A stretch of DNA of 64,000 nucleotides from an uncultured Candidatus Actinomarina sp. (GTDB lineage Bacteria; Actinomycetota; Acidimicrobiia; Actinomarinales; Actinomarinaceae): NCBI GenBank assembly GCA_902593795.1, contig CACJJR010000001.1, positions 62,001 through 126,000 of the forward strand. Reading direction: 5' to 3'. Under the pieces are notes generated by a model. That model searched no databases and was not told where the DNA came from. It worked only from the letters and a program-made list of their open reading frames with translations. Both the position numbers and the translations under genes were made by a program. Below, one piece after another: positions 34,598 through 43,148 of this stretch. Position 1 is the stretch's first letter, and every line of letters starts with the position of its first letter.

Positions 34598-35764
34598 ATG
34601 GGGAAATCTAAAAACTACGGCATGAACACAAAAGCACTTCATGCAAATAAACGATTTGAACCAATTAGTGGAGACATTATGCCACCACTTCATTTATCAA
34701 CAACCTACAAAAATGAAGTTCCTGGAGAATCAGATTATTTTTATGGAAGAATTAACAATCCAACTAGAGAGTTGTTTGAAAGAACGCTAGCTTCCCTTGA
34801 AGGTATAGAAAATTATGAAGAACAACATGCTTTTGCAATGGCTTCTGGAATGTCAGCAGTATCTATAATCGCTGAACTTGCAAAACCGGGAGACAATGTA
34901 GTAATAACAAAAGATGTATACGGTGGAACCACTAACTATTTTTCTAAAATAATAAGAGAACGTGGAGTCGAAGTAAATTTTTGTGACTTCTCGGACCATG
35001 AAGCACTAAATGCTTTATTAAATGAAAAAACAAAACTTGCTTGGATAGAATCACCTTCAAATCCATCTATGAAATTATATGACTTGCAAAAAATTTCTGA
35101 AATAGTCCATCAATATCAAACATTACTGGTTGCAGATAGTACGTTTTCTACACCTTTTATAACAAGGCCTTTTGAGCATGGCGTAGATATCATTATGCAT
35201 TCAACTACAAAGTATATTGGAGGACATAGCGATACGCTTGGTGGTGCAGTCTTATGTAAAGATGCTGAACTTCATGAAACATTAATGCTTTATCAGAGAC
35301 AAGGTGGTGCAATTATGTCTCCATTTGACTCATACTTAGTTCAAAGAGGTCTCTACACACTTGGTCCAAGGATAAAACTACACTCTGAAAATGCTCATAA
35401 GTTGGCTGAATATTTAGAAAATTCTGAGCACATAAAAGAGGTTAGATATCCTGGTTTGGAAGATTATGAGAATCATGAAATTGCAGTTAAGCAAATGGAT
35501 TATTTTGGTGGAATGATGAGCTTTTACTTAGAGGAAAATATTAACCAAGAAAAATTTTGGCAGTCATTAGATTTATACAAACTTGCAGTTAGCTTGGGGG
35601 GTGTAGAAACTTTAATCGAGCTTCCGTATTTAATGACTCATGACAAGGCTCAAGGTACTGAAGCAAGTGCACCTGTTGATTTAATTAGAATATCCGTTGG
35701 ACTAGAAAATGTTGAAGACTTAATTGAAGACATGGAGTCTGCATTAAATGAAGCAAAGAAGTAA
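34598..35764 (+). CDS. Cys/Met metabolism PLP enzyme (cystathionine synthase/lyase type)
   Basis: A 388-aa PLP-dependent transsulfuration enzyme. TKALHA, YGRINNPTRELFE near residue 48, the PLP-binding ASGMSA near residue 78, VADSTFSTP near residue 178 and MHSTTKYIGGHSD near residue 200 with the Schiff-base lysine are present. Members include cystathionine gamma-synthase, beta/gamma-lyases and methionine gamma-lyase; these cannot be separated by eye. The start could also be ATG 34622 (MNTKALH). It overlaps the next gene by 17 bp. Confidence 0.92.
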   Translation: MGKSKNYGMNTKALHANKRFEPISGDIMPPLHLSTTYKNEVPGESDYFYGRINNPTRELFERTLASLEGIENYEEQHAFAMASGMSAVSIIAELAKPGDNVVITKDVYGGTTNYFSKIIRERGVEVNFCDFSDHEALNALLNEKTKLAWIESPSNPSMKLYDLQKISEIVHQYQTLLVADSTFSTPFITRPFEHGVDIIMHSTTKYIGGHSDTLGGAVLCKDAELHETLMLYQRQGGAIMSPFDSYLVQRGLYTLGPRIKLHSENAHKLAEYLENSEHIKEVRYPGLEDYENHEIAVKQMDYFGGMMSFYLEENINQEKFWQSLDLYKLAVSLGGVETLIELPYLMTHDKAQGTEASAPVDLIRISVGLENVEDLIEDMESALNEAKK

Positions 35765-36722
35765 ACTACAAACCAATTATTTTTCGTACGCTTTATATTC
35801 TGTATTTTTTACTGCTCTATTATTCGTAACTTTTGGATATAACGGCTGGGGTCCAGCGGCTCAAAATGAACAAGCTATAGGTGAAATCTCTAGATGGTGC
35901 GAAAGGGTTAGTAGTGGTTTTTTTAGAGAGCCAGTAAATACCTTAGGAAATTTAGGTTTTGTAGTTGCTGGTTTGTTTATGTTTTACAAAATAACACAAG
36001 ATGCAACAAATAACAGAGATCCTTTATTCGGATCTTTCAAAATAGCTTTACTTTATGCCTCCGCATCTACTTTTCTTGGTCCTGGTTCAATGGCAATGCA
36101 CGGAACACACACTGCTTTTGGAGCTTGGTTAGACAATGTGTCAATGATTTCATACATTTTAATTTTCTGGTTGTACAATTTAAAAATTCTCAAAAATTTA
36201 TCAAATAGAACATTCTTTATTAGCTACTCAGTATTGCTGTCTTACTATGCATATAGTTATTGGTTTTTAGATTCAGGACTTGGAGTCGGTGTTGATTTAT
36301 TTGAACTAAGTATTGGTTTGTGGATTTCAACTGAGATACTAATTAAACTTCCCAATCTACTTGGAAGAGTTGTAGCTTTAGTAACAGTTTTAATAGTGAT
36401 GCAACTGTTTGGATTAGATGTTGTTAATTTAATACTTAACATTCAAGATAGTTGGAAATCATTCCTTAATTTAATTCCAATATTTATTCCAAATATAAAT
36501 TCAAATGTTCAAAGAACCTATAGGCCTTGGGCATTTATTGGCTATATTTCTTTTTATAGTGCTTTTTGGATTCGTGAAATTGGAATGCCTAGCCACCCTT
36601 GGTGTAATCCAGATTCCTTACTTCAAGCACATATGATATGGCATTTATTGTGTGCTGTTTCAACTATTAGTTTCTTTAACTTTCTACAAAAAGAGCAATC
36701 AAATGAAAGGTCTGAACTTTAG
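35748..36722 (+). CDS. CREST/ceramidase-like membrane hydrolase
   Basis: A 324-aa membrane protein with about seven or eight hydrophobic segments. It shows the scattered metal-site residues of the alkaline ceramidase/CREST superfamily: WCER...REPVNTLGNLGF (about 47-68), S-x3-H and D in GSMAMHGTHTAFGAWLDNVSM (about 116-136), and HMIWH near the C-terminus (about 298). Such enzymes are zinc-dependent amide hydrolases in the membrane. The bacterial substrate is unknown; the bacterium need not make sphingolipids. It starts inside the 3' end of the PLP-enzyme gene. Confidence 0.7.
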   Translation: MKQRSKLQTNYFSYALYSVFFTALLFVTFGYNGWGPAAQNEQAIGEISRWCERVSSGFFREPVNTLGNLGFVVAGLFMFYKITQDATNNRDPLFGSFKIALLYASASTFLGPGSMAMHGTHTAFGAWLDNVSMISYILIFWLYNLKILKNLSNRTFFISYSVLLSYYAYSYWFLDSGLGVGVDLFELSIGLWISTEILIKLPNLLGRVVALVTVLIVMQLFGLDVVNLILNIQDSWKSFLNLIPIFIPNINSNVQRTYRPWAFIGYISFYSAFWIREIGMPSHPWCNPDSLLQAHMIWHLLCAVSTISFFNFLQKEQSNERSEL

Positions 36723-36723
36723 T

Positions 36724-37890
36724 ATGAAAAAAATAATTATTTTATTAACAATCATTTTTATTTCCTGTGGGTCTGATGGAGAAAGCTCTAATTCTTCCCC
36801 AAGGGAAGAAGTAAGTAATGATAAATTAGAAACTCTAGACTGGCCTTTGGATTATCCTATTTTTGAAATTTACGAATGTTTAGAAAACAAAGGACTTAGC
36901 GACCTTCCTTCTCCTGAGGTAACAGATTCAGAAATACTAATAAGGTTTGATGAAGGATATGATGAAGATTTTCATAATGAATTTAATATTTTAATTGATG
37001 AATGCGAAGTAAAAATTAATGAAGATGATGAAAATGATAATAGAGAGGAAGCGGCTGAAGTAAAAGAGGAACCGGCTGAAGTAAAAGAGGAACCGGCTGA
37101 AGTAAAAGAGGAAGCGGCTTCGGAACCTACTATATCTATAGGAGAAATAGTTAAAGATGATTCTTATCTTGATTATCACAGATATATTGATGTTGCAGGT
37201 CTACGAATGTTTGTCCTTCCGGAAGTTGGAGAAGAGTTTATATATAAAGTTGGTGAAATATATTACCTTATGCTCCAAAAAGGTGAACATATTGATCAAG
37301 ATATAAGAAGTAGTTATCTGAAAACAGTTAAAAATGATTTTGTTTTTCAAAAAATAGGATATGAAGGTCCAGAACGCTATGGATTAGATTCTGATCCTCC
37401 AGGTATAGATTGTTGTCCTGGAAAAGGTTATGAAGATAATCAGACAGACTTTATTTGGGAATATCCTAGTGCAAGTGGGGATGATCAAATTGGAGAAGTT
37501 GTTGAACATTTGTTGCATACTGTTACGGGGGTAGCTTTTGCTTTAGAGTTTACAGAGTGGAATTGGGAAAATCCAAACTCTGAAATTGTCCTAGCTATGA
37601 ATGAAGCGATTGAAAAAAATATTTTTGACATCTCAAGTTATGAAGAAATAAAAAACTCTGGGAATATTGAGGATTTCAATAGAATTACCTCTATAGAGTT
37701 TGCATTTTGGGGGATAGTAACTGAATGGGGATATGGTGACATATATGACCTACCGCATGATGAGTTCACTATTAGTACTCCTAGTGAAGTAAAAGAGCAG
37801 CTTCCCTTATTTCATAAATTATTTGAAGATACTATTAAAACAATATTTACTCCCCCTAATAAAGACTATTTAAGAGAGTTGTTTAGATAA
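36724..37890 (+). CDS. Secreted lipoprotein, metallopeptidase-like without HExxH
   Basis: A 388-aa lipoprotein from ATG 36724; a longer frame from 36652 would not carry a signal. The lipobox is IFISC. An acidic linker with a repeated EPAEVKE unit follows (37048-37119). The C-terminal domain has VVEHLLHTVTG near residue 259; where the neighbouring paralogue-like lipoprotein has HELVH, this one reads EHLLH (residues 261-265). It is likely anchored outside the cell. It may be an inactive or altered metallopeptidase, or an unrelated fold. Followed after 6 bp by another lipoprotein gene. Confidence 0.65.
   Translation: MKKIIILLTIIFISCGSDGESSNSSPREEVSNDKLETLDWPLDYPIFEIYECLENKGLSDLPSPEVTDSEILIRFDEGYDEDFHNEFNILIDECEVKINEDDENDNREEAAEVKEEPAEVKEEPAEVKEEAASEPTISIGEIVKDDSYLDYHRYIDVAGLRMFVLPEVGEEFIYKVGEIYYLMLQKGEHIDQDIRSSYLKTVKNDFVFQKIGYEGPERYGLDSDPPGIDCCPGKGYEDNQTDFIWEYPSASGDDQIGEVVEHLLHTVTGVAFALEFTEWNWENPNSEIVLAMNEAIEKNIFDISSYEEIKNSGNIEDFNRITSIEFAFWGIVTEWGYGDIYDLPHDEFTISTPSEVKEQLPLFHKLFEDTIKTIFTPPNKDYLRELFR
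37048..37119 (+). repeat. Tandem 21-bp coding repeat
   Basis: Three copies of a 21-bp unit encoding E-P/A-A-E-V-K-E (37048-37068, 37069-37089, 37090-37110) plus a partial fourth. Copies two and three are identical in DNA, suggesting recent slippage expansion of an extracytoplasmic spacer. The in-frame unit keeps the reading frame whatever the copy number. Confidence 0.95.
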
Positions 37891-37896
37891 ATTTAT

Positions 37897-39378
37897 ATGA
37901 AAAAAACATTAATTTTATTACTTTTAGTATCTTTTTGTGGAGGTACAGACTTAAGCGAATTAGAAAAAGATATCGTACAAACAGAAGAAAGAATAGAAGA
38001 TCTAGAAAGTAAGGATGCACTTACTCTTGAGGAAGAACAAGAATTAGAAAACCTTAGAGAGCAATTTGAAGAACTTGAAGGTACAGAGGCTGTAGAAGAA
38101 ATAGTTGTTTTAGAAACTCAAAAAAAAGAGGAAAATAGTGGGATCAGTGAAGAAGATTTTGATGAATATTTAGCAGGACTAGAAGATTACGGTGCAGGAG
38201 GTTCATTTGTGCCAATTCCTTTAAAGCTTGATGACTTTAAACCCTTTACTGAGTCTGGAAACTGTTTAAGTGATGATGTAACAATCATTGAGCCAGAAGA
38301 ATTTATAACTCTACTTGTAGAAGCTTATTGGGGAACAAGGGAAGATATGACATATGGCTATATTTCTGAGAATGGGAATGTAACTCGTAATGGACCAGTT
38401 GCTACCTGGAATTATGAAAAATTAGTCGCTATCAATTCACAATATATTCTTGAAGAATTTGATGAATTTGTTATTAGAGGTTTATATAGAACGCCTGAGG
38501 AATATACAATTTATTGGAACGACTATGAAACACTCTTAAAATCCTTATGCAGTATTAAAAAAGATAACCGTGGTTATTTAGAAATGATAATGTCTACTCA
38601 AGAACTAATAAGTTGGGGGCAGCTAAAACATAGTTGGCATCTCAGTAACTGGGAAAGATTCGATTATATTACTACCGGAAGAAATATTATTAAACCAGTT
38701 ACGCCACATCCTGGTCTTGAGGTTTACACGAAATACATAGCAACTTCAGGTGTGATCATAACAGCCATAGATGATGTTCCAGATGAAGCAGTGTTACAGG
38801 CTTATGATTCAATAACTAGAATGCTTTCAAAAAGACCCGATTTCCATCAAATCCTATATGACGGATATGCAAGAATGATGTTGTTTTGGGAAGAAGGTAT
38901 TAATCATGGACTTCCTGAGTGGAAAGGTGAAGAGATATATGGTGGTTTTGCAGGAGGCTTTACAGGAGGATCAACAGCAAATGCAAGTTGGCAATGCTAT
39001 CCGGGCAATATTGACAGAGGCGGAGATCCAGTAATACATGAACTAGTTCATCAAATAAATCACCAAGTGTTTGAGGCAATAAATGAAGTATATTTTTATG
39101 AAAGAATATTCAATTACGCTATAGATGCTATAGAAAAAGGGATTTACTCTACAGACTATGAACAGCAGTTAGCTGAGGGTGTTGTACAAGACATGGCGCA
39201 ATTTATAGGAGAGTATTGGGCAACTACCAATGAAGGAATGGCTATGAACAAAGCTGGCTTTAAAAATTCTCATGACAAAATTGACTGGGTAAAAGAAAAT
39301 GACCCTAACATGTTTGCTTTGGCAGAAAGATATTTCCCAACAGAACCCTGGGATTATTGTTCTGACGTTGAATATTAG
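37897..39378 (+). CDS. Secreted lipoprotein with HExxH zinc-protease motif
   Basis: A 493-aa lipoprotein. The signal ends in LLLVSFC (lipobox Cys14). An acidic coiled coil (about 20-75) forms a spacer. The C-terminal half holds VIHELVHQINHQ with HELVH at residues 381-385, the zinc-binding helix of zincins; a Glu-rich helix (EGVVQDMAQF, near residue 428) may give the third ligand. No family name is recognised. It lies 6 bp after a related lipoprotein gene, so the pair are cotranscribed. A surface-anchored peptidase is the likely role. Confidence 0.7.
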   Translation: MKKTLILLLLVSFCGGTDLSELEKDIVQTEERIEDLESKDALTLEEEQELENLREQFEELEGTEAVEEIVVLETQKKEENSGISEEDFDEYLAGLEDYGAGGSFVPIPLKLDDFKPFTESGNCLSDDVTIIEPEEFITLLVEAYWGTREDMTYGYISENGNVTRNGPVATWNYEKLVAINSQYILEEFDEFVIRGLYRTPEEYTIYWNDYETLLKSLCSIKKDNRGYLEMIMSTQELISWGQLKHSWHLSNWERFDYITTGRNIIKPVTPHPGLEVYTKYIATSGVIITAIDDVPDEAVLQAYDSITRMLSKRPDFHQILYDGYARMMLFWEEGINHGLPEWKGEEIYGGFAGGFTGGSTANASWQCYPGNIDRGGDPVIHELVHQINHQVFEAINEVYFYERIFNYAIDAIEKGIYSTDYEQQLAEGVVQDMAQFIGEYWATTNEGMAMNKAGFKNSHDKIDWVKENDPNMFALAERYFPTEPWDYCSDVEY

Positions 39379-39385
39379 TTAAAGG

Positions 39386-39799
39386 CTATTTCCACTGGAT
39401 TTCTAATTCATCAATCCATTCATCAATTAAATTCATCGTCTCTGTATATATCTCTACAGCATGTTCTTCTGAATCATAATAATCTCTCTTTGGGTCAACA
39501 AAAGATTTGTGTATTCTATTTTTTGCATTAGGAAAAACTGGACATAGTTCGTTTGCTGAATCACAAACTGTTAAAGCATAATCAAATTCAGTATCAATGA
39601 GGTCATCTACTAATTTTGGATATTGACTACTTATATCAATTCCTTTTTCTTGCATCACTTTTACAGCATAAGGATTAACATTTGATTCAGGATGTGTTCC
39701 TGCTGAAAATACTTCAAAATCTGGGAATCTATTTTTGATTAAGCCTTCTGCCATTTGAGAACGACATGAGTTTCCTGTACAAACAACAATTATCTTCAT
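39386..39799 (-). CDS. arsC: Arsenate reductase / low-molecular-weight phosphatase family
   Basis: A 137-aa protein with the LMW-PTP P-loop CTGNSCRS (residues 7-14) and the later TVCDSANELCPVFP near residue 78, whose two cysteines match the redox relay of thioredoxin-coupled ArsC. DPKRDY supplies the general acid. It reduces arsenate to arsenite. No arsR or arsenite exporter is next to it. Cytosolic. Confidence 0.9.
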   Translation of the reverse strand: MKIIVVCTGNSCRSQMAEGLIKNRFPDFEVFSAGTHPESNVNPYAVKVMQEKGIDISSQYPKLVDDLIDTEFDYALTVCDSANELCPVFPNAKNRIHKSFVDPKRDYYDSEEHAVEIYTETMNLIDEWIDELEIQWK

Positions 39800-39833
39800 A
39801 GAACTATTTTAAATCATAAAGTATTCTTTAACT

Positions 39834-40130
39834 ATGAGTACAACAGAAAGTACCGAAAGAAAAGCTACCAAAACCATAGAAAAGATTGTGATGTCTTTTA
39901 TGTACCTTTTATTTGGTGCAATGTTCTTGGGAGTAGCACTTGGGGGTGAACCAGCTGGATTTTTTGTAGTAGTTCCTATTGCTGCATTAAGTATCGGTTT
40001 AACCAAGTGGGGCATAAAGTGGCAAAACGACAGATATGTCCGGTCTGCAAAAAATGTAGATGATATCGAAATTCTTTCTGAAGAAATAAAACAACTAAAA
40101 ATACGAATAGAAGAATTGGAGAATAAATGA
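39834..40130 (+). CDS. Small membrane protein with C-terminal coiled coil
   Basis: A 98-aa protein: two hydrophobic segments (about 18-37 and 42-60) and a charged coiled-coil tail (about 72-97, heptad Ile/Leu). Unknown family. It overlaps the DinB-like gene by 4 bp (ATGA), so the two are coupled. Confidence 0.55.
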   Translation: MSTTESTERKATKTIEKIVMSFMYLLFGAMFLGVALGGEPAGFFVVVPIAALSIGLTKWGIKWQNDRYVRSAKNVDDIEILSEEIKQLKIRIEELENK

Positions 40131-40612
40131 TTTCATTAAACCTTTTACTTGAGCATATGGCATGGGCAAATCAAGAAATTTATAAAGAAGTTAAGAAGCT
40201 GGATTCTAAAGTTCTTGACTATTTTGTGATTGATCCAGAATGGACTGTACGAACAATAATGATTCATATTGCAGGTGCATCACATTTATATGGTCAGCGA
40301 TTAAATGGTGAACCCTTTTCACGTTTTGAACTTAAAAGTAATGACGATTCAGAAATTATTGATGAATTACTAATAGAACTAAACAGGATTGATCAAGGTT
40401 TAATGAAAAATGTTGACAGAGAAGATGAAGAAGTAACCTATAAAACCTCAAAAGGTGAAGGCAAAAGCACAGTTTCTGAAATACTTTCCCAACTAATATT
40501 TCATGCAGGAGAGCATAGAGCTCAAATTGTTGCAGCCTTAGACAAGCACAACGAAAGATCTATTAATTTAGATAATTTTTCCGTGTGGAGTTATGTTAAT
40601 TCAACTAGCTAG
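40127..40612 (+). CDS. DinB/YfiT-family metal-dependent protein
   Basis: A 161-aa four-helix-bundle protein. Three conserved histidines that bind a divalent metal can be placed: His10 region (LLEHMAW), TIMIHIAGAS near residue 46 and IFHAGEHRAQI near residue 125. The family includes bacillithiol/mycothiol-dependent transferases and DNA-damage-induced proteins of unknown activity. It overlaps the upstream membrane protein gene and the convergent cutA gene. Confidence 0.85.
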   Translation: MISLNLLLEHMAWANQEIYKEVKKLDSKVLDYFVIDPEWTVRTIMIHIAGASHLYGQRLNGEPFSRFELKSNDDSEIIDELLIELNRIDQGLMKNVDREDEEVTYKTSKGEGKSTVSEILSQLIFHAGEHRAQIVAALDKHNERSINLDNFSVWSYVNSTS

Positions 40613-40910
40613 TTGAATCCAAAACCCACTTTTCATATTCAGGCAAAGTAAATACTGGTTCCAATACTGTGATTTTTGGAAGTTCATAAGAGTGTCTTTG
40701 TTTTACTATATCGATAACCTCTCTCATTAAAGAATCTGTTGTGTAAAAAGAAATTTCAAATTCAATATCTTCAACCAAGTCCTCTTTCCATTTAAAAGAT
40801 GATTGTATTTCATGAAAAGTTCCACAGGCTATCTTGTTTGTTTCAAGTAATAAATTAATTAAGTCTTTGGCCTTTTGCTCTTCATCTATGGTTGTTTGAA
40901 TTATTATCAT
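40605..40910 (-). CDS. cutA: CutA1 divalent-ion tolerance protein
   Basis: A 101-aa trimeric ferredoxin-like protein. IACGTF near residue 32 (metal-associated Cys), SSFKWKEDL near residue 42, SYELPKITVL near residue 74 and PEYEKWV at the end are the CutA1 blocks. Its link to copper tolerance is debated. Translationally coupled to the SDR gene by a 4-bp overlap. Confidence 0.93.
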   Translation of the reverse strand: MIIIQTTIDEEQKAKDLINLLLETNKIACGTFHEIQSSFKWKEDLVEDIEFEISFYTTDSLMREVIDIVKQRHSYELPKITVLEPVFTLPEYEKWVLDSTS

Positions 40911-41746
40911 ATATCTAAATTAAGTTCATTTGCTGTATAAGTCCAGAGTTGATTTCTTAACGCATCGTTGTAAACCATTTTGTTATGTCTCATAGTAGAC
41001 GGTGTTCCATAAACACCAAAAATTTTTGGTGCATACACTTGATTTGCCGTCACGTTTGTATCTTCAATTGCCTCAACAATTGGTGCAATACCTGTTTGAA
41101 TATCTGTTGAAAAATATGTATAAAAAGACTTTTTAATTTTCTTTACTTCATACGGTCTAGATTTTCTAGATTTTGTGACTCCCGGATGTGCTGCTGAGAC
41201 TGATATAGATGTTTTTTTTAGTTTATGCTCTAGCTCTAATGCAAACATAGATCTAAGAAGGTTTGTAAAATTGTATCTACTACTTGGAGAAAATGATTCT
41301 TTGGAGTGTAGTCCACTTATATTGAATGTTCTTGCTAAATACATTGAAAGACTGGTAACTTGAACAATTCTTCCAGAACTTCTGTGTAGATTTTCCAGTA
41401 ACATTAACGCTAATCTAAACGCACCAAAATAATTTACAGCAATCATTGATTCATAACCTTCTTCTGTTAATTCAAAATCTCTATAAATTAAACCGGCATT
41501 GTTATATAGGAGATCTATCTCAGAGAAGTCTGAGTTTATTCTATTTACAAATTGAGTAATGCTTGAGGATTTTGATAAATCTAATTCTAAAAAGGTTGCA
41601 TTACTGCCCAAGAAGTCTTCAGCCATTTTTCCTTTTATTTTATCTCTGCAAGCCAGAATGATTTGATAATCTTTTTCAATTAAATTCTTTGCAATGGCTA
41701 AGCCTATTCCTTTATTTGCTCCAGTAATAATTGCTGTTTTTGACAT
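40907..41746 (-). CDS. Short-chain dehydrogenase/reductase
   Basis: A 279-aa SDR. TGANKGIGLAIA (residues 8-19) binds NAD(P), NNAG near residue 87 follows, and the catalytic Ser, Tyr and Lys fall within TSLSMYLA and SSRYNFTNLL, where the usual YxxxK reads YNFTN, so the Lys is replaced and activity is uncertain. It resembles the retinol-dehydrogenase/protochlorophyllide-reductase-like subgroup. Coupled to cutA by overlap. Confidence 0.85.
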   Translation of the reverse strand: MSKTAIITGANKGIGLAIAKNLIEKDYQIILACRDKIKGKMAEDFLGSNATFLELDLSKSSSITQFVNRINSDFSEIDLLYNNAGLIYRDFELTEEGYESMIAVNYFGAFRLALMLLENLHRSSGRIVQVTSLSMYLARTFNISGLHSKESFSPSSRYNFTNLLRSMFALELEHKLKKTSISVSAAHPGVTKSRKSRPYEVKKIKKSFYTYFSTDIQTGIAPIVEAIEDTNVTANQVYAPKIFGVYGTPSTMRHNKMVYNDALRNQLWTYTANELNLDI

Positions 41747-41783
41747 TATTTTATTTAGTTTATTAATACGTATAATTAAAGAA

Positions 41784-42005
41784 ATGTATTATTTATTAAC
41801 TGGAATCATCGCAGTATCAATTCTTAGGTATTTCAATTTAATTCCAAAAATGACAAGTAGGTTTTGGAAATATGTTGACTATGTAATGGTTCTTGTTGCA
41901 TTTGTTTTGCTACTGTCTCGAATACCACCTTTTTTTGCAGGTATATTACTCACAGTTGTGATTGGATATGCTTGGCGAAAAGGTTATTTTGATAAGTTCC
42001 GTTAA
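41784..42005 (+). CDS. Small membrane protein
   Basis: A 73-aa protein from ATG 41784 (MYYLLTG). A longer frame from 41694 would run antisense through the start of the SDR gene and is rejected. Two hydrophobic segments (about 3-20 and 33-62) and a basic C-terminus suggest a two-pass inner-membrane protein. Unknown family. Ends overlapping the convergent lipoprotein gene by 4 bp. Confidence 0.5.
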   Translation: MYYLLTGIIAVSILRYFNLIPKMTSRFWKYVDYVMVLVAFVLLLSRIPPFFAGILLTVVIGYAWRKGYFDKFR

Positions 42006-43144
42006 GGAATAATCTCTAGCAATACATCAATTGGCTGAGCGACCCATGTATCAAACTCAGCAATCATCTCATCAGCTGATTTTCCAAAATTAGATTTGAA
42101 AGCTTCTTCAAATCCAAGATCTTCAATTTGTGTCCAAAAATCAATTCTGAAAGTTTCCTCGCTTGTGTTGTGAACTAAATAAGCGACAAACCATGTAAGA
42201 ATATCATAGGAATTAAATTCTTCGTCATAACCTAATTCTCTTAAACTTTTACCAGTATTGAAGTATGGCTTAATTGATTCTGCTTTATATTCCATTACTC
42301 GCTTTAAGTACCCCGCATCTACACCAGCTTCTTTGGAGTACCGATACTGTGCCATATATTCTGCTCCACCCTCCATCAAAAAAGGTACCTGTACTTCACC
42401 ACCATTAAAATATACATTTCTGTTACTTGTTCTCCAGTCACCATCTGTGTCCGGTAATTCGGGTATTGATAAGTTTCCATGCTGATAAACATGAAAGTAT
42501 TCATGCAATATTACTGGTTTATAATCTTCTTCTTCAGGACCTGGGTACTTAGACGACATGATGAGGGCATTAAAGTAATATCCTAAATGATCTCTAATAT
42601 AAGAACTAACTGCAGCTCCTCCATCATCTATATACCTATAAAAAGGTGACCAACCATCACCGCTTCCATAAGGATCACCATTAGCGCAATCCCATTCTTT
42701 ATTCCAATTTGGATCTTTTGTTGATCGAACTTCGCACCATTTTTCATCTAAAGCTATTACTTCATCTTTACCAGTACCGACAATCCATATTTCAAGTGGT
42801 CCATAGCTACCCCAATATCCAATTGCTTTGTTTACCCACTCAACAGTAAGATCAATGGTTGTTTGTGATACATCAGATGAAGCATAAACTTCTGGCTTGG
42901 CATCTGTAGCTCCCCATAATATTTTGCTTTCTGAAACAGATGTTGTAGTTGTTTCTTCATCAGCTAGAGTTGTTTCTTCATCTGAAGTTTCTTTTGACTC
43001 TACTTGCTCTTGGTCATTTTCATTTTGGACCTCGGGTGTAACCTCATTTGCGTCTACAGAAACATCTTCACTCGTTACTGAACCTGACTCTGCTGTACCA
43101 CCACAAAAAGATACTAGGAGTAATAAAAGTACTGTTTTCTTTAT
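42002..43144 (-). CDS. Secreted zinc-protease-like lipoprotein with ATA in place of its start codon
   Basis: The reading frame is open for 380 codons, but the codon aligning with the usual MKKT lipoprotein start is ATA (43144-43142); the first in-frame ATG is codon 196 (42559), which would lose the signal. The N-terminus after ATA reads KKTVLLLLLVSFCGGT, with lipobox SFC, close to the lipoprotein at 37897. An acidic Thr-rich linker follows, then ILHEYFHVYQHG (HEYFH 214-218) and FLMEGGAEYM (Glu258, probable third zinc ligand), a gluzincin-like layout. It is paralogous to the next gene upstream (43149-44339), 4 bp away. Confidence 0.7.
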   Translation of the reverse strand: MKKTVLLLLLVSFCGGTAESGSVTSEDVSVDANEVTPEVQNENDQEQVESKETSDEETTLADEETTTTSVSESKILWGATDAKPEVYASSDVSQTTIDLTVEWVNKAIGYWGSYGPLEIWIVGTGKDEVIALDEKWCEVRSTKDPNWNKEWDCANGDPYGSGDGWSPFYRYIDDGGAAVSSYIRDHLGYYFNALIMSSKYPGPEEEDYKPVILHEYFHVYQHGNLSIPELPDTDGDWRTSNRNVYFNGGEVQVPFLMEGGAEYMAQYRYSKEAGVDAGYLKRVMEYKAESIKPYFNTGKSLRELGYDEEFNSYDILTWFVAYLVHNTSEETFRIDFWTQIEDLGFEEAFKSNFGKSADEMIAEFDTWVAQPIDVLLEIIP

Positions 43145-43148
43145 GTTC

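Noticed and set aside
37048-37119. A CRISPR-like repeat array
   Set aside because: The 21-bp units are directly adjacent without spacers and in frame inside a lipoprotein gene.
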